From Rhodobiaceae bacterium (GTDB lineage: Bacteria > Pseudomonadota > Alphaproteobacteria > Rhizobiales > Aestuariivirgaceae), in the NCBI GenBank assembly GCA_009885825.1, contig VFJY01000053.1, positions 1 through 64,000 of the forward strand: a stretch of DNA of 64,000 bases, read 5' to 3'. The notes under the pieces are model-generated. The model ran no database searches. It saw nothing but the letters and a program-made list of their open reading frames with translations, and was not told the DNA's origin. Below, one piece after another: positions 51,659 through 61,413 of the stretch (position 1 is its first letter; every line of letters begins with the position of its first letter). Position numbers and translations under genes: made by a program.

Positions 51659-52548
51659 TGAACGCAAGAACTGCATTGAAAGCCAATCCGGCGCTGGTGC
51701 TGAATGACCGCGCCGATGCTGCTTCGCGCGCCCTGCCACCCCTTTTGGTGGAAGCCCAGCGCATTGCGGCAACCGTCATCCTTGGCATCCATGGCCGCAA
51801 ACGCGCCGGCCCCGGCGAAAGCTTCTGGCAATACCGCCCCTACAGCTTCGGCGATTCAACCCAGCGCATCGATTGGCGAAAATCCGCCCGCTCGGCTCAC
51901 GTCTACATCCGCGAGAATGAATGGGAAGCCGCCAATACCTTGTGGCTGTGGGCCAACCCGACGAACTCCATGGATTTCAAATCCAAACTCAGCCCCACCA
52001 CCAAGCGCGACCGAGCCTATCTCATAACCCTGGCGCTTGCTGCCCTGGCGCTCCGCGCCCATGAGCGCGTTGGCATGTTGGGAAGCCCCAACCGGGCGGG
52101 CCACGCAAGAGGCGCCCTCATTCCCATGGCCAACTGGCTCCTGCAAAATGAGGGCCCAAATCTGCCGCCCGTGCATCAGTTGCAAAAACACGCGGGCGTC
52201 GTATTGCTCAGCGATTTTTTGGATAGGCCGGAAACGATCGCAACCGTCATGCGCGCATTGGCCGCGCAAGGCGTCTCGGGCCATGTTGTGCAAATCGTTG
52301 ATCCGGCTGAAGAGGCCCTGCCCTACGCGGGCCGTGTGGAATTTCGTGACATGGATGGCCCATTGAAATTCCTGGCGGGTAAAACCGAAACCATCCGCGA
52401 GGCCTATGTCGAAAAATTCAAAGCCCACCGCGAAGCGGTTCGTAAGCTTGCCCATAGCCTGCAATGGAGCTTCACCATTCATCACACTGATAAGTCCCCC
52501 GCCCAGCTTCTCATGGCGCTGCATGGCCTGATCGGCGAACGCCGATGA
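51655..52548 (+). CDS. DUF58 protein
   Basis: 297 residues. The DUF58 core GPGESFWQYRPYSFGDSTQRIDWRKSARS is complete, and LLSDFLDRPETIATVMRALAAQGVSGHVVQIVDP is the VWA-like second half. DUF58 proteins accompany MoxR and VWA proteins in nearly all bacteria. No signal or membrane helix is evident. Overlaps of 4 bases on both sides. Confidence 0.92.
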   Translation: MMNARTALKANPALVLNDRADAASRALPPLLVEAQRIAATVILGIHGRKRAGPGESFWQYRPYSFGDSTQRIDWRKSARSAHVYIRENEWEAANTLWLWANPTNSMDFKSKLSPTTKRDRAYLITLALAALALRAHERVGMLGSPNRAGHARGALIPMANWLLQNEGPNLPPVHQLQKHAGVVLLSDFLDRPETIATVMRALAAQGVSGHVVQIVDPAEEALPYAGRVEFRDMDGPLKFLAGKTETIREAYVEKFKAHREAVRKLAHSLQWSFTIHHTDKSPAQLLMALHGLIGERR

Positions 52549-55328
52549 TGGCCTTTCTGCAAGCCCTCACCTTTACAACGCCTTTGGCCTTGGCGGCACT
52601 CGCCTTGCTGCCCGTCGTCTGGTGGCTGCTCCGGTTCACGCCGCCAAAGCCACAAACCATAAAATTTCCACCCATCCGAATTCTGCTTGAGCTCGTCAGC
52701 AAAAAGGAACAGCCGGACAAAACGCCCTGGTGGCTCATGCTGCTTCGCCTGGCTATCGCCGCGCTGATTATTCTAGGCGTGTCACATCCCTACTATGCCC
52801 CCAACCAAATAGCGGCCACGAACAATTCCCCAATCCTGTTGGTCATCGACGACACCTGGGCCGCAGCTAGAAATTGGGACCATAGCAGCACACTCATGCG
52901 CGAGGTCATTGATAGCGCCAGAGCTGAGAACCTGACGATCAGCGTCGCAACTTCAGCGCCTTCCTCTCGCCCAGCCGAAATTGCGCCAAAAAATGCTGAC
53001 GACGCGTTGAAGCAAATCGCGGCGCTGGAGCCCAAGGCCCTTGGACCTGATCGTGCTGGCCTGTTGACCCGGCTCAAAACCGGTTTTGGCAATGCCGCTG
53101 CGTTGCATGTCATTTGGATCAGCGATGGCATGGAGCAAGGCAGCGCCGCAACTTTTGGGGAAGGCTTGACGAGTCTTGCTAATGGCGGCGCCACTGTTGA
53201 AGTTGTCCTGCCGGAAGCTGCAAAACTTCCCCTGGCCTTTGCGCCACCTACAGCGGAAAATGGTCAGTTCAAAGTCCACATCCTGCGCACCGCCGCCACG
53301 ACCCCGCGCCAGGTAAGCATAAGAGCGCTGGCAGCCAACGGCCAAAGCATCGCCGATTTCAAAATGAACTTTGCAACGAACTCGGCACAGGCAGACGCAA
53401 CGCTGGATTTGCCCATTGAGCTCCGCAACAAGGTGCAACGCCTGCAGATTGAAGACGAGCGCAATGCGGCAGCTACCTACCTGATCGACGATCGCTGGCG
53501 GCGCAAGACGATAGCACTGCTGTCCGGCAATTCCCTCGAGGACGCGCAACCCTTGTTGGCGCCGCTTTACTATGTGTCCAATGCCATCGAACCCTATGCC
53601 GAAATCAGCCAACCAGAAAACTCAACAGAACTGCAAGGCCTGCTTGATGCGGGCCTGTCCATGCTGGTGCTGGCTGATATCGGCGTGATGCCGGAAGAAG
53701 ATGCACGCCGTATCAAATCCTGGCTCGAACGCGGCGGTGTATTGCTGCGCTTTGCCGGCCCTCGGTTTGCGTCAGCCCAGGATGAGTTGGTGCCTGTAAC
53801 ACTGCGCGAAGGCGGCCGCACTTTGGGATCGACATTGAGCTGGGAGACACCACAAGGGTTGCAGGAATTTCCCGAAAACAGTCCATTTGCCGGGCTTGCG
53901 CCAGATGGCAACGTCACAGTTTCGCGCCAGGTTTTGGCCGAACCAGATAGCAAGCTGCCAGATAGGGTATGGGCCAGCCTAGCCGATGGGACACCCCTTG
54001 TCACCGCCAGCAAACAGGGCAAGGGCCTGATTGTGCTGTTCCATGTGACCGCCAACGCCGATTGGTCAAACCTGCCACTTTCCGGCCTGTTCGTGGAAAT
54101 GTTGCGCCGCGTGACTGACCTGGCGCCGGGTGCTGGCGGCGTCGCCGCTGTGGCAGGTGCAACGCCGGAGGAGCGCGCAACTTCTTTCAGCCCGCGCCTG
54201 GCATTGGCGGGAACCGGCGAATTCATGCAGAGCCTGCCTGACACAAAACCAATCTCACCCACAGACATCGAAAAGGCCAAAGCCACTCCGCAGACGCCAG
54301 CGGGCCTTTACAGCAGAGGTGCTGCCGAACGGGCCATCAATGTGCTGCCAGATACATTCGCCATGACCGCAATCACGCAGTTGCCAAGCGGCATAGCACT
54401 GCGAAACTTCGCGCCCCAGCAACGCCAGGCCCTGGCGCCCATGCTGTTCACACTCGCATTTCTGCTGTTTCTCGCCGATACTATTGCCGCGCTCCATCTG
54501 GGCGGCGGCTGGCATCGCCTGCGTGGGATTACAGCCGCATTTGTTATTCTGCTCCATGCCCCTGAACCAGCGACTGCGCAAGCCATCGATGATTTCGCCC
54601 TCAAGGCCACCCAGGAAATGCGGCTTGCCTATGTCATCACTGGCGATGCGACGGTGGATGAAATCAGCGAGCAAGGACTTGCGGGATTGAGCCTCATTCT
54701 CAGTGACCGCACCTCGGTGAGCCCCGGCACACCTATGGGCATCAACATCGAGCGCGACGAAATCGTGTTTTTTCCCCTGCTCTATTGGCCGGTCCTCGCC
54801 GAAGCGCCGCCGCCTTCACCCGCCGCAGTCGCCAAGATGGACGCCTATATGAAAAACGGCGGCACCATTTTCTTTGATCTCCGCGATGACGCGATCGGCT
54901 TTGAGAGCCTCAACGGCGGTCCATCGGCCTCAACCCACGCGCTCCAGCGCATGTTGGAAAAACTTGATATTCCGCCGCTGGAACTCGTGCCCGAAACCCA
55001 TGTTCTCACCAAGGCATTTTACCTCATGCGGGATTTCCCCGGGCGCTACGCGGCGGGCCAGCTATGGGTTGAGCGCAGTGATAATCAGGCCGCCAGCTCC
55101 AGCAATGGCGATGGCGTGAGCGCCATCATCATCGGCGCCAATGACTACGCCGCCGCCTGGGCGCTTGATAACAACGGCAATCCGCTCTACGCGGTCATCC
55201 CCGGCATTGACCGCCAACGCGAAATGGCCTTTCGCACCGGCATCAACATCGTGATGTATTCGCTGACCGGAAACTACAAGGCCGATCAGGTGCATATTCC
55301 AGCCCTCCTCGAAAGGCTTGGTCAATGA
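52545..55328 (+). CDS. Large membrane protein with BatA N-terminus, degenerate VWA and DUF4159 domains
   Basis: 927 residues. The N-terminal ~85 residues hold two helices with the BatA pattern (LPVVWWLLRFTPPKP, TPWWLMLLRLAIAALII). A VWA-like domain follows, whose MIDAS is changed to LLVIDDTWAAARNW (Asp-Asp-Thr-Trp-Ala in place of D-x-S-x-S). A further helix lies near 620-670, and the C-terminal ~200 residues are DUF4159 (AYVITGDATVDEISEQGLAGLSLIL, FPLLYWPVLAEAPP, GGTIFFDLRDD). It probably acts at the inner membrane; no enzymatic role is known. Third gene of the operon. Confidence 0.9.
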   Translation: MMAFLQALTFTTPLALAALALLPVVWWLLRFTPPKPQTIKFPPIRILLELVSKKEQPDKTPWWLMLLRLAIAALIILGVSHPYYAPNQIAATNNSPILLVIDDTWAAARNWDHSSTLMREVIDSARAENLTISVATSAPSSRPAEIAPKNADDALKQIAALEPKALGPDRAGLLTRLKTGFGNAAALHVIWISDGMEQGSAATFGEGLTSLANGGATVEVVLPEAAKLPLAFAPPTAENGQFKVHILRTAATTPRQVSIRALAANGQSIADFKMNFATNSAQADATLDLPIELRNKVQRLQIEDERNAAATYLIDDRWRRKTIALLSGNSLEDAQPLLAPLYYVSNAIEPYAEISQPENSTELQGLLDAGLSMLVLADIGVMPEEDARRIKSWLERGGVLLRFAGPRFASAQDELVPVTLREGGRTLGSTLSWETPQGLQEFPENSPFAGLAPDGNVTVSRQVLAEPDSKLPDRVWASLADGTPLVTASKQGKGLIVLFHVTANADWSNLPLSGLFVEMLRRVTDLAPGAGGVAAVAGATPEERATSFSPRLALAGTGEFMQSLPDTKPISPTDIEKAKATPQTPAGLYSRGAAERAINVLPDTFAMTAITQLPSGIALRNFAPQQRQALAPMLFTLAFLLFLADTIAALHLGGGWHRLRGITAAFVILLHAPEPATAQAIDDFALKATQEMRLAYVITGDATVDEISEQGLAGLSLILSDRTSVSPGTPMGINIERDEIVFFPLLYWPVLAEAPPPSPAAVAKMDAYMKNGGTIFFDLRDDAIGFESLNGGPSASTHALQRMLEKLDIPPLELVPETHVLTKAFYLMRDFPGRYAAGQLWVERSDNQAASSSNGDGVSAIIIGANDYAAAWALDNNGNPLYAVIPGIDRQREMAFRTGINIVMYSLTGNYKADQVHIPALLERLGQ

Positions 55329-57382
55329 ACTACGCTATTTCATATGAGCCGTTTCTGCCAATGATCTGGCTGCTGGTTCTGGGCGTTCTAGGCTTTGTCC
55401 TGGTGGCGGTCGCAGCGCTCGCCCGCGCCCGTGGCTGGTGGTTGCGCGCCATAAGCTTGGCCCTGCTGCTTGCCAGCCTCAGCAATCCAACCTTCCGCCA
55501 GGAGGAGCGCGAGCCCATCAAGGATATCGCCGTCGCGGTTATTGATCGCAGCCAGAGCCAGAATTATGGCGAGAGGCTTGAACAGGCTGATGCCGCCGAG
55601 GCAGCGCTCAGAACAGCGGCAACCACCATGCCCGCAACCGAGATGCGATTTGTCACCGTGCAATCCGGATCGAACCCGGAAGAAGACGGCACCAGGCTAT
55701 TTACCGCCCTCAACCGCGCACTCGCTGATATTCCGCCTGAAAGATTTGCCGGCGCCATTCTGGTGACCGACGGACAGGTGCATGACCTGCCCACCGATCC
55801 CGACAAGAGCGGCATCAATGGCCCGCTCCACAGCCTGCTCACCGGCAAAAAATCCGAGCGCGATCGCCGCGTGGTTATCGAACAGGCCCCGCGTTTCGGC
55901 ATCGTCGGCAAGGAGCAATCCCTTCGCTTCAGGGTGGAAGATGCGGGCGGAGACGGCAGCCCGGTTGAAGTGAGCGTGAGACTGGGCACTGGCGCGCCGC
56001 AAGCTTTCGCGGTGACGCCCGGCACCAGCACCGAGCTGCCCATCACCTTGGATCATGGCGGGCAAAACATTGTTGAAATTCAGGCAATTCCCATGCCCGA
56101 TGAAATCTCTGCTGAAAACAACCGCGCCCTCGCCGTGGTTGAAGGCATCAGGGACCGCCTCCGTGTGCTGCTCGTCTCCGGTGAACCCCACCCTGGTGAA
56201 CGCACCTGGCGCGATCTCTTGAAGGCAGATGCCTCTGTTGACCTTGTTCATTTTACCATCCTGCGCCCGCAGGACAAGCAAGATGGCACCCCCATCAACG
56301 AATTGGCGCTCATCGCTTTCCCAACCCGCGAATTGTTCATCGACAAGATCAAGGAATTCGATCTGGTGATCTTCGACCGCTATCACCGGGAAGCCGTACT
56401 GCCTGAAACCTATATCATGCAAATAGCCAATTATGTGGAAGAAGGTGGTGCGCTGTTGGTGGCTGCGGGACCGGAATTTGCGGCCTTCGACGGCCTCTAC
56501 AGCACGCCCATGGCCAATGTTCTGGCGGCCTCGCCAACCGGCGCAATTCTTGATGGCGCCTTTCGTCCGAAGGTTACAACCTATGGTCACCGGCATCCCG
56601 TCACAGGCAGCTTGACCGGCGGTGAAACCGCTGAACCAACCTGGGGCAAATGGTTCCGCACTGTCGAAACCACAGCGCCGGAAATTGATACCCTGATGTC
56701 GGGCCTCGATGACAAGCCCCTGCTGGTTCTTTCGCGCAAGGCAGAAGGCCGGGCTGCCCAATTGCTCTCCGATCAGAGTTGGCTCTGGGCCAGGGGCTAT
56801 GACGGCGGCGGCCCGCAAATTGAATTGCTGCGGCGCCTGGCCCACTGGTTGATGAAAGAACCCGAACTTGAAGAGGAAGCCCTCAGCGGCAAGCAAGCGG
56901 GACGCGACCTGACAATTGAGCGCCGCACCATGGCCGAAAAGGCAGAACCCGTGACCATAACCCTTCCCTCTGGCGCAACTGAAATAGTCGCACTCATTGA
57001 AAAATCACCGGGACTCTGGCAAGGCAGTATGAAAGTATCGCAAGCTGGCATGCACCGCCTGAACGATGGCAAGCTGGAAGCCGTTGCCGCCGCGTCAAGT
57101 GCCGACGCCCGCGAGGTACAGGATGTTCTCGCAACCGCAGCAAAACTTGCCCCCGTCGCCGCCGCAACCGGCGGCGGCATGGCTTGGCTGGAAGATGGCA
57201 TGCCAGGCCTGATCAAGATTTCCGCTGGCCGCAATATGGCGGGCTCCGGCTGGCTTGGCCTCAAGGCCAACAACGCCTACCGCGTGACCGCAGTCAACGA
57301 ATTTCCGCTCTTTGCATCTCTGTTAGCCCTCGGCGCGTTGCTCTTGGGGGTGTGCCTCATGTGGACGCGCGAAGGCCGCTGA
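55325..57382 (+). CDS. Membrane-anchored VWA-like protein with intact MIDAS
   Basis: 685 residues. Two N-terminal helices (about 12-55), then AVAVIDRSQSQNYGERLE, a D-x-S-x-S metal site, and AILVTDGQVHDLP. A glutamine amidotransferase-like middle domain (LRVLLVSGEPHPG, ADVEEGGALLVAAGPEF-like strand) and a C-terminal helix (FASLLALGALLLGVCLMW) complete the protein. It is the complement of the DUF4159 protein, which lacks the MIDAS. Its 3' end overlaps the convergent GNAT gene by 60 bases. Confidence 0.88.
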   Translation: MNYAISYEPFLPMIWLLVLGVLGFVLVAVAALARARGWWLRAISLALLLASLSNPTFRQEEREPIKDIAVAVIDRSQSQNYGERLEQADAAEAALRTAATTMPATEMRFVTVQSGSNPEEDGTRLFTALNRALADIPPERFAGAILVTDGQVHDLPTDPDKSGINGPLHSLLTGKKSERDRRVVIEQAPRFGIVGKEQSLRFRVEDAGGDGSPVEVSVRLGTGAPQAFAVTPGTSTELPITLDHGGQNIVEIQAIPMPDEISAENNRALAVVEGIRDRLRVLLVSGEPHPGERTWRDLLKADASVDLVHFTILRPQDKQDGTPINELALIAFPTRELFIDKIKEFDLVIFDRYHREAVLPETYIMQIANYVEEGGALLVAAGPEFAAFDGLYSTPMANVLAASPTGAILDGAFRPKVTTYGHRHPVTGSLTGGETAEPTWGKWFRTVETTAPEIDTLMSGLDDKPLLVLSRKAEGRAAQLLSDQSWLWARGYDGGGPQIELLRRLAHWLMKEPELEEEALSGKQAGRDLTIERRTMAEKAEPVTITLPSGATEIVALIEKSPGLWQGSMKVSQAGMHRLNDGKLEAVAAASSADAREVQDVLATAAKLAPVAAATGGGMAWLEDGMPGLIKISAGRNMAGSGWLGLKANNAYRVTAVNEFPLFASLLALGALLLGVCLMWTREGR

Positions 57383-57901
57383 TATTTCCTGGTAACGATG
57401 CGGCGGCAGCACCAGCCCCCGCATTTCAGCAAGGGCACCTTCAGCTAGTTCCAGATACATGAACCGATGGGGATCGACCGGGCCTGGAAGCGTTAGCTGC
57501 CGTTCCGGCAATTTCCTGAACCCAACCCGTTCATAATAGGGCGCATCGCCGACGAGGATGACCAACCTTTGCCCTTGGGCTTTGGCGCGCGCCAACCCCT
57601 CCTGCATGAGGGCCCGGCCCACGCCAATATTCTGCCGTAGCGGATGCACAACCAAGGGCCCAAGCAGTAGGGCCCACTGGCCGTTGTTGCCGATCACCAC
57701 GGGCCAAAAACTTATCGACCCCGCAAGCCATACGTCAATGTCGCGCACCACCAGCGAAAGGTTTACAGCAGCGAGACTGCCCTCGCGCAAACGATAGGAC
57801 GTCTTCACGCGCCTATCGATGCCAAAAGAAGCATCCAGCATTTGATCTATGAGGGGAAAATCAGTTGGTTTCGTATTTTCAACGAGGAATGAGGCAGTCA
57901 T
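57323..57901 (-). CDS. GNAT-family N-acetyltransferase (YhbS-like)
   Basis: 192 residues. The fold starts KPTDFPLIDQMLDASFG; LLGPLVVHPLRQNIGVGRALMQEGLARAKAQG has the acetyl-CoA loop (RQNIGVGRAL), followed by LVGDAPYYERVGFRKLP. This resembles YhbS-type acetyltransferases. The last ~20 residues lie over the end of the VWA-like gene on the other strand, an unusual 60-base convergent overlap. Both frames have good family support, so the overlap seems real. Confidence 0.88.
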   Translation of the reverse strand: MTASFLVENTKPTDFPLIDQMLDASFGIDRRVKTSYRLREGSLAAVNLSLVVRDIDVWLAGSISFWPVVIGNNGQWALLLGPLVVHPLRQNIGVGRALMQEGLARAKAQGQRLVILVGDAPYYERVGFRKLPERQLTLPGPVDPHRFMYLELAEGALAEMRGLVLPPHRYQEISAAFARPHEAHPQEQRAEG

Positions 57902-58033
57902 GGCAATGGGTTTCCATATTGGTCAACAGCGAGTTAAGCGAGCAAAAATGAGCTGGCCCGTCGTCGCAGGGATATGGAAACCACGTTGTTCATGAAACCG
58001 CGCATACATGGCCAAAGTCATGCGGTCAAGAGC

Positions 58034-58495
58034 TTACCAATAGGCGGCGGTTGGCTGGTTGGAGGAAATTTCCTGCAATCTGCGCCGCGTCCCCGCGCTC
58101 GTGCCATCAGGCAATGCATCCAGTTCAAAAAACTCTGCCGCTGAGATTTCAAGATTTGGTCGCCACGGCGTGCGCGTGAAGTGGCGTAAAACAAGAATAG
58201 CGATATGATCTCCCGGAAACTGCGGATCATTCAGGCAAATGCCCTTCAGCACCGGGTCGGCAGCAGCAACAACACCCGCCTCCTCCTGGATCTCCCGAAC
58301 TGCCGATTGATAAATCGTTTCGCCGCGCTCAACGCCACCACCCGGCAGGAACCATCCGCTGGCATAGGAATGCCTGACCAGCAAGACTTGATTTTGGCCA
58401 TCCAGCACAGCAGTTCGCGTTCCCAGCGTCAGTCCCCGCATTTGGCGATGCCAGGGTTGCAGCACAAGATTTGCAAGAATTCGAAATAAAGTCAT
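58034..58495 (-). CDS. Nudix hydrolase
   Basis: 153 residues. The Nudix box GGGVERGETIYQSAVREIQEEAGV is complete (G-x5-E-x7-R-E-x-x-E-E-x-G). The N-terminus (ILANLVLQPWHRQMRGLTLGTRTAVLD) is a common addition in membrane-near Nudix enzymes. The substrate is not visible. It is divergent from the ABC transporter gene, with 75 bases between them, and is preceded by a 132-base space in which I see nothing. Confidence 0.9.
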   Translation of the reverse strand: MTLFRILANLVLQPWHRQMRGLTLGTRTAVLDGQNQVLLVRHSYASGWFLPGGGVERGETIYQSAVREIQEEAGVVAAADPVLKGICLNDPQFPGDHIAILVLRHFTRTPWRPNLEISAAEFFELDALPDGTSAGTRRRLQEISSNQPTAAYW

Positions 58496-58570
58496 GGTGA
58501 ATCACTAGTCTTTTGCTGAAGGCGGGCCAAGCTTGAGTTTGTGAACCCAACCCTATAATGCTCAGCCCTC

Positions 58571-60277
58571 ATGAAGCAAATTCTCCGAATCTTTTTCAGA
58601 GCCGAAGGAACCAGGCCCTGGCTGGTCTTGATCTGCCTGCTATTGGCAAGCCTCGCCGAGGCCGGCAGCATCGGAACCCTGCTGCCCACCGCGAGTTCGA
58701 TCGTCAGCGACACGGCTGGCGCGAATGGCGCCAGCGGGACCATCAAATCAATAATCGAGAGCATCGGCATTACGCCCAGCCTCGGCAATCTCATTCTCAT
58801 CGTCGTCGGCCTGATGGTGACAAAAGCCGCGCTCGCCTTTGCCGCACTCTCCTATGCTGGCATTTCCGGCGCCCGCGTTGCCATAAATCTGCGCCGCAGA
58901 TTGATACGCGCCATCTTTGATGCCCGTTGGAGTTTCTACACCGACCAGAGTGGCGGAAAATTCGCCAATGCCATCAGCAACGATGCAACCCGTGCGGGCG
59001 ATGCTTAACAATATTCTGCAACTGTCGTCGCTGGCCTCATTCAGGTCGCAGGTTACATTGCAATTGCAATTTTCATTGACTGGCGTGTCGCCATTCTCGG
59101 CAGTATTGCCGCTGCTGTCATGGTGCTTGCGATGCGAAAACTCATTCGCATTTCCAGAAGCTCCGCCTACAAACAGACCGACCGCGTGTCCAGTCTCACA
59201 ATCGACATGGTCGACATGCTCAACAACATCAAAGCGCTCAAATCCATGGATCGTTATGGAACTTTGGTGCTGGGCCTGTCCGGGTTGTTAAAGCGTATCA
59301 GGCGCAATCTGATTACAATCCAGTTCAGCAAGCAGGGTGTGATACAGGGCAGCGATGCGCTCATCGCAATTTTGGCGGGCAGCATGATCTACGCAGCCCA
59401 TAGTGTTTTCGCCAAGACGCTGCCCGAGCTGATGATCACTGGCATAGTGTTCTTCCAGATAATATCAAATCTCACCAAACTGCAGAAACAGCTGCAAACA
59501 GCGGTCATCATTGAAAGCGCCTATGTCCGGACCCAGGAGCTCATCACAAAGGCAGAGGCCCATCGCGAAGTTCACTCCGGATCTTTGCCTCCCAAATTGG
59601 GCGCAGGATGCAAATTCGTGAATGTAACCTTTGCCCACGGAAACACCGCTGTCATCGAAAATGCGACGTTTGATATTCCGGCGAACCAGATTACCGTGCT
59701 TCAGGGGCCATCCGGTGCGGGAAAAACCACCCTCATTGATTTGCTGATTGGCTTGAACACCGCCCAGCGGGGCAAGATTTTGATCGGTGGCAAGGACATA
59801 ACAACCATCGATATCAAAGCGTGGCGGCAAAGCATTGGTTATGTGCCCCAGGAACTGGTTTTATTTCATGATACGATTCGCGAAAACATCTGCCTTTCCA
59901 ATCGCGACATTTCGACTGAAGCAATTAAGGCAGCCCTCGATCAGGCTGGCGCCAGGGACTTCATTGATGCATTGCCAGCGGGCATTGAAACCGATGTGGG
60001 CGAAATGGGCGGCAAGCTTTCAGGCGGCCAGCGCCAGCGCATCGCCCTGGCGCGCGCCCTTGTCACCAATCCGCGCATTCTGATTTTGGACGAGGTGACC
60101 AGTGCGCTCGATCCTGATACCGAAGCTGAAATCGTAAACAACATTGCGAGCCTTCGTGGGCGCTATACCATTGTCGCAATCACCCACAGGCCAGCCTGGA
60201 CAAAAATTGCCGACAACCTCTATGTCGTGGCGAATGGGCACGTCCGAAATCCCAAAAGCAAAGTCACCAAGCGATGA
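58571..60277 (+). pseudogene. ABC exporter (fused permease-ATPase) interrupted by an in-frame TAA
   Basis: 568 codons plus a stop. The N-terminal membrane domain (LICLLLASLAEAGSIGTLLPT, LILIVVGLMVTKAALAF) continues into an ATPase with Walker A LQGPSGAGKTTLIDLL, signature KLSGGQRQRIALARAL, Walker B RILILDEVTSALDPDT. At 59006-59008 a TAA falls between TRAGDA and QYSATVVAGLIQVAGY. The following codons stay in the same frame to the second ORF (ATG 59120). One base change explains it. Unless read through, the ATPase half could be made only from an internal start and would lack much of its membrane domain. The start of the YghO-like gene overlaps its end. Confidence 0.85.
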
Positions 60278-61413
60278 GCGGTTCAGTCAAAATCCGCCCT
60301 GTTCTTTCAAAGCAGGACAAGCGAATATTTCTCGATGTGCCCCACGCGCTTTACGGGAAAAATTCCAACTGGGTGGCGCCCCTCTATCTGGAACGCCTTG
60401 AGCACCTTGACCCGAAGAAAAACCCCTATTTCCAGCACGCGGAAACCCAACTCTTTCTGGCCGAGGTCGATGGCAAGCCGATAGGCCGCATTTCGGCGCA
60501 AATCGACCAGCTTCATCTCGAGCGTTATAAGGATGCCACCGGTCAGTTTGGTTTTCTCGAAGCGCCCGACGATCCCGAAGTATTCGCGGCGCTTTTCAGA
60601 TCGGCAAAATCCTGGTTGCGTTCGCGCGGCATGAAACACGTGCGGGGACCCTTCAGTTTTTCGATCAACGATGAAACCGGGCTCCTCATCAAGGGATTCG
60701 ATACACCACCCAACATGATGATGGGTCACGCGCTGCCCTATTACGCAACAAGAATTGAAGAAGCAGGCTTCACTAAGGCCAAGGATATCATCGCCTACCA
60801 CTACGACAGCAAGAACCCGCTGCCGCGCGCACTTGCCATGGCCTATGAAAGGGCATTGAAATCACCGCATATTGAAGTGCGCCCGTTGGACAAGAAGCAT
60901 TTGGACCGTGACTTGAATATTATCATGTCTATTTTCAACGATGCATGGTCGGACAACTGGGGTTACATTCCATTTACGCCCGAAGAAGCAAAAGTGCTCG
61001 GCGACAATTTGAAGATGTTGGTGACAAAGGAATACATTGCTATCGCCGCCTATAAGGGCGTGCCAGCCGCCATGGCTGTAACCCTGCCCAATCTGAACGA
61101 ATGGATCACCGGATTGAACGGCAGGCTCCTGCCTTTTGGCTGGACGAAAATTGCATGGAATCTTTTTGCCCGTGCGCCAAATTCCGTGCGCATGCCGCTC
61201 ATGGGTGTGCGCAAGCAATTTCAAGCTACGCTTACCGGCTCGTCGCTTGCGCTCTCTGTCATTGAAACCGTACGCCGCTATCACATCTCGCGCGGCACCA
61301 ACAGCGGCGAACTGTCATGGATACTCGAAGACAATTTGCCCATGCGCCACATCATTGAAGCGCTTGGCGCAACGCCCTACAAAACCTACCGCATCTACGA
61401 AAAGGCGCTTTAG
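60274..61413 (+). CDS. YghO-like GNAT-fold protein
   Basis: 379 residues, two GNAT-like halves. KQDKRIFLDVPHALYGKNSNWVAPLYLE is the start typical of the YghO group; QLFLAEVDGKPIGRISAQIDQLHLE is the central strand, with GMKHVRGPFSFSINDETGLLI and ETVRRYHISRGTNSGELSWIL later. YghO-like proteins are often annotated as acyltransferases or dATP pyrophosphohydrolases without proof. It overlaps the ABC gene by 4 bases and the nucleotidyltransferase gene by 1. Confidence 0.85.
   Translation: MSGSVKIRPVLSKQDKRIFLDVPHALYGKNSNWVAPLYLERLEHLDPKKNPYFQHAETQLFLAEVDGKPIGRISAQIDQLHLERYKDATGQFGFLEAPDDPEVFAALFRSAKSWLRSRGMKHVRGPFSFSINDETGLLIKGFDTPPNMMMGHALPYYATRIEEAGFTKAKDIIAYHYDSKNPLPRALAMAYERALKSPHIEVRPLDKKHLDRDLNIIMSIFNDAWSDNWGYIPFTPEEAKVLGDNLKMLVTKEYIAIAAYKGVPAAMAVTLPNLNEWITGLNGRLLPFGWTKIAWNLFARAPNSVRMPLMGVRKQFQATLTGSSLALSVIETVRRYHISRGTNSGELSWILEDNLPMRHIIEALGATPYKTYRIYEKAL

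Noticed and set aside
50840-51772. 310-codon open frame on the minus strand opposite MoxR
   Set aside because: Antisense to a strongly conserved AAA+ gene, no family features.
55697-56896. 399-codon open frame on the minus strand
   Set aside because: Antisense to the VWA-like gene; no recognisable motifs and no ribosome site.
42475-59008. Stop-codon reassignment of TAA
   Set aside because: proC, ilvE, csaA, the PfkB gene and others in the window end in TAA at family-normal lengths, so TAA acts as a stop here.
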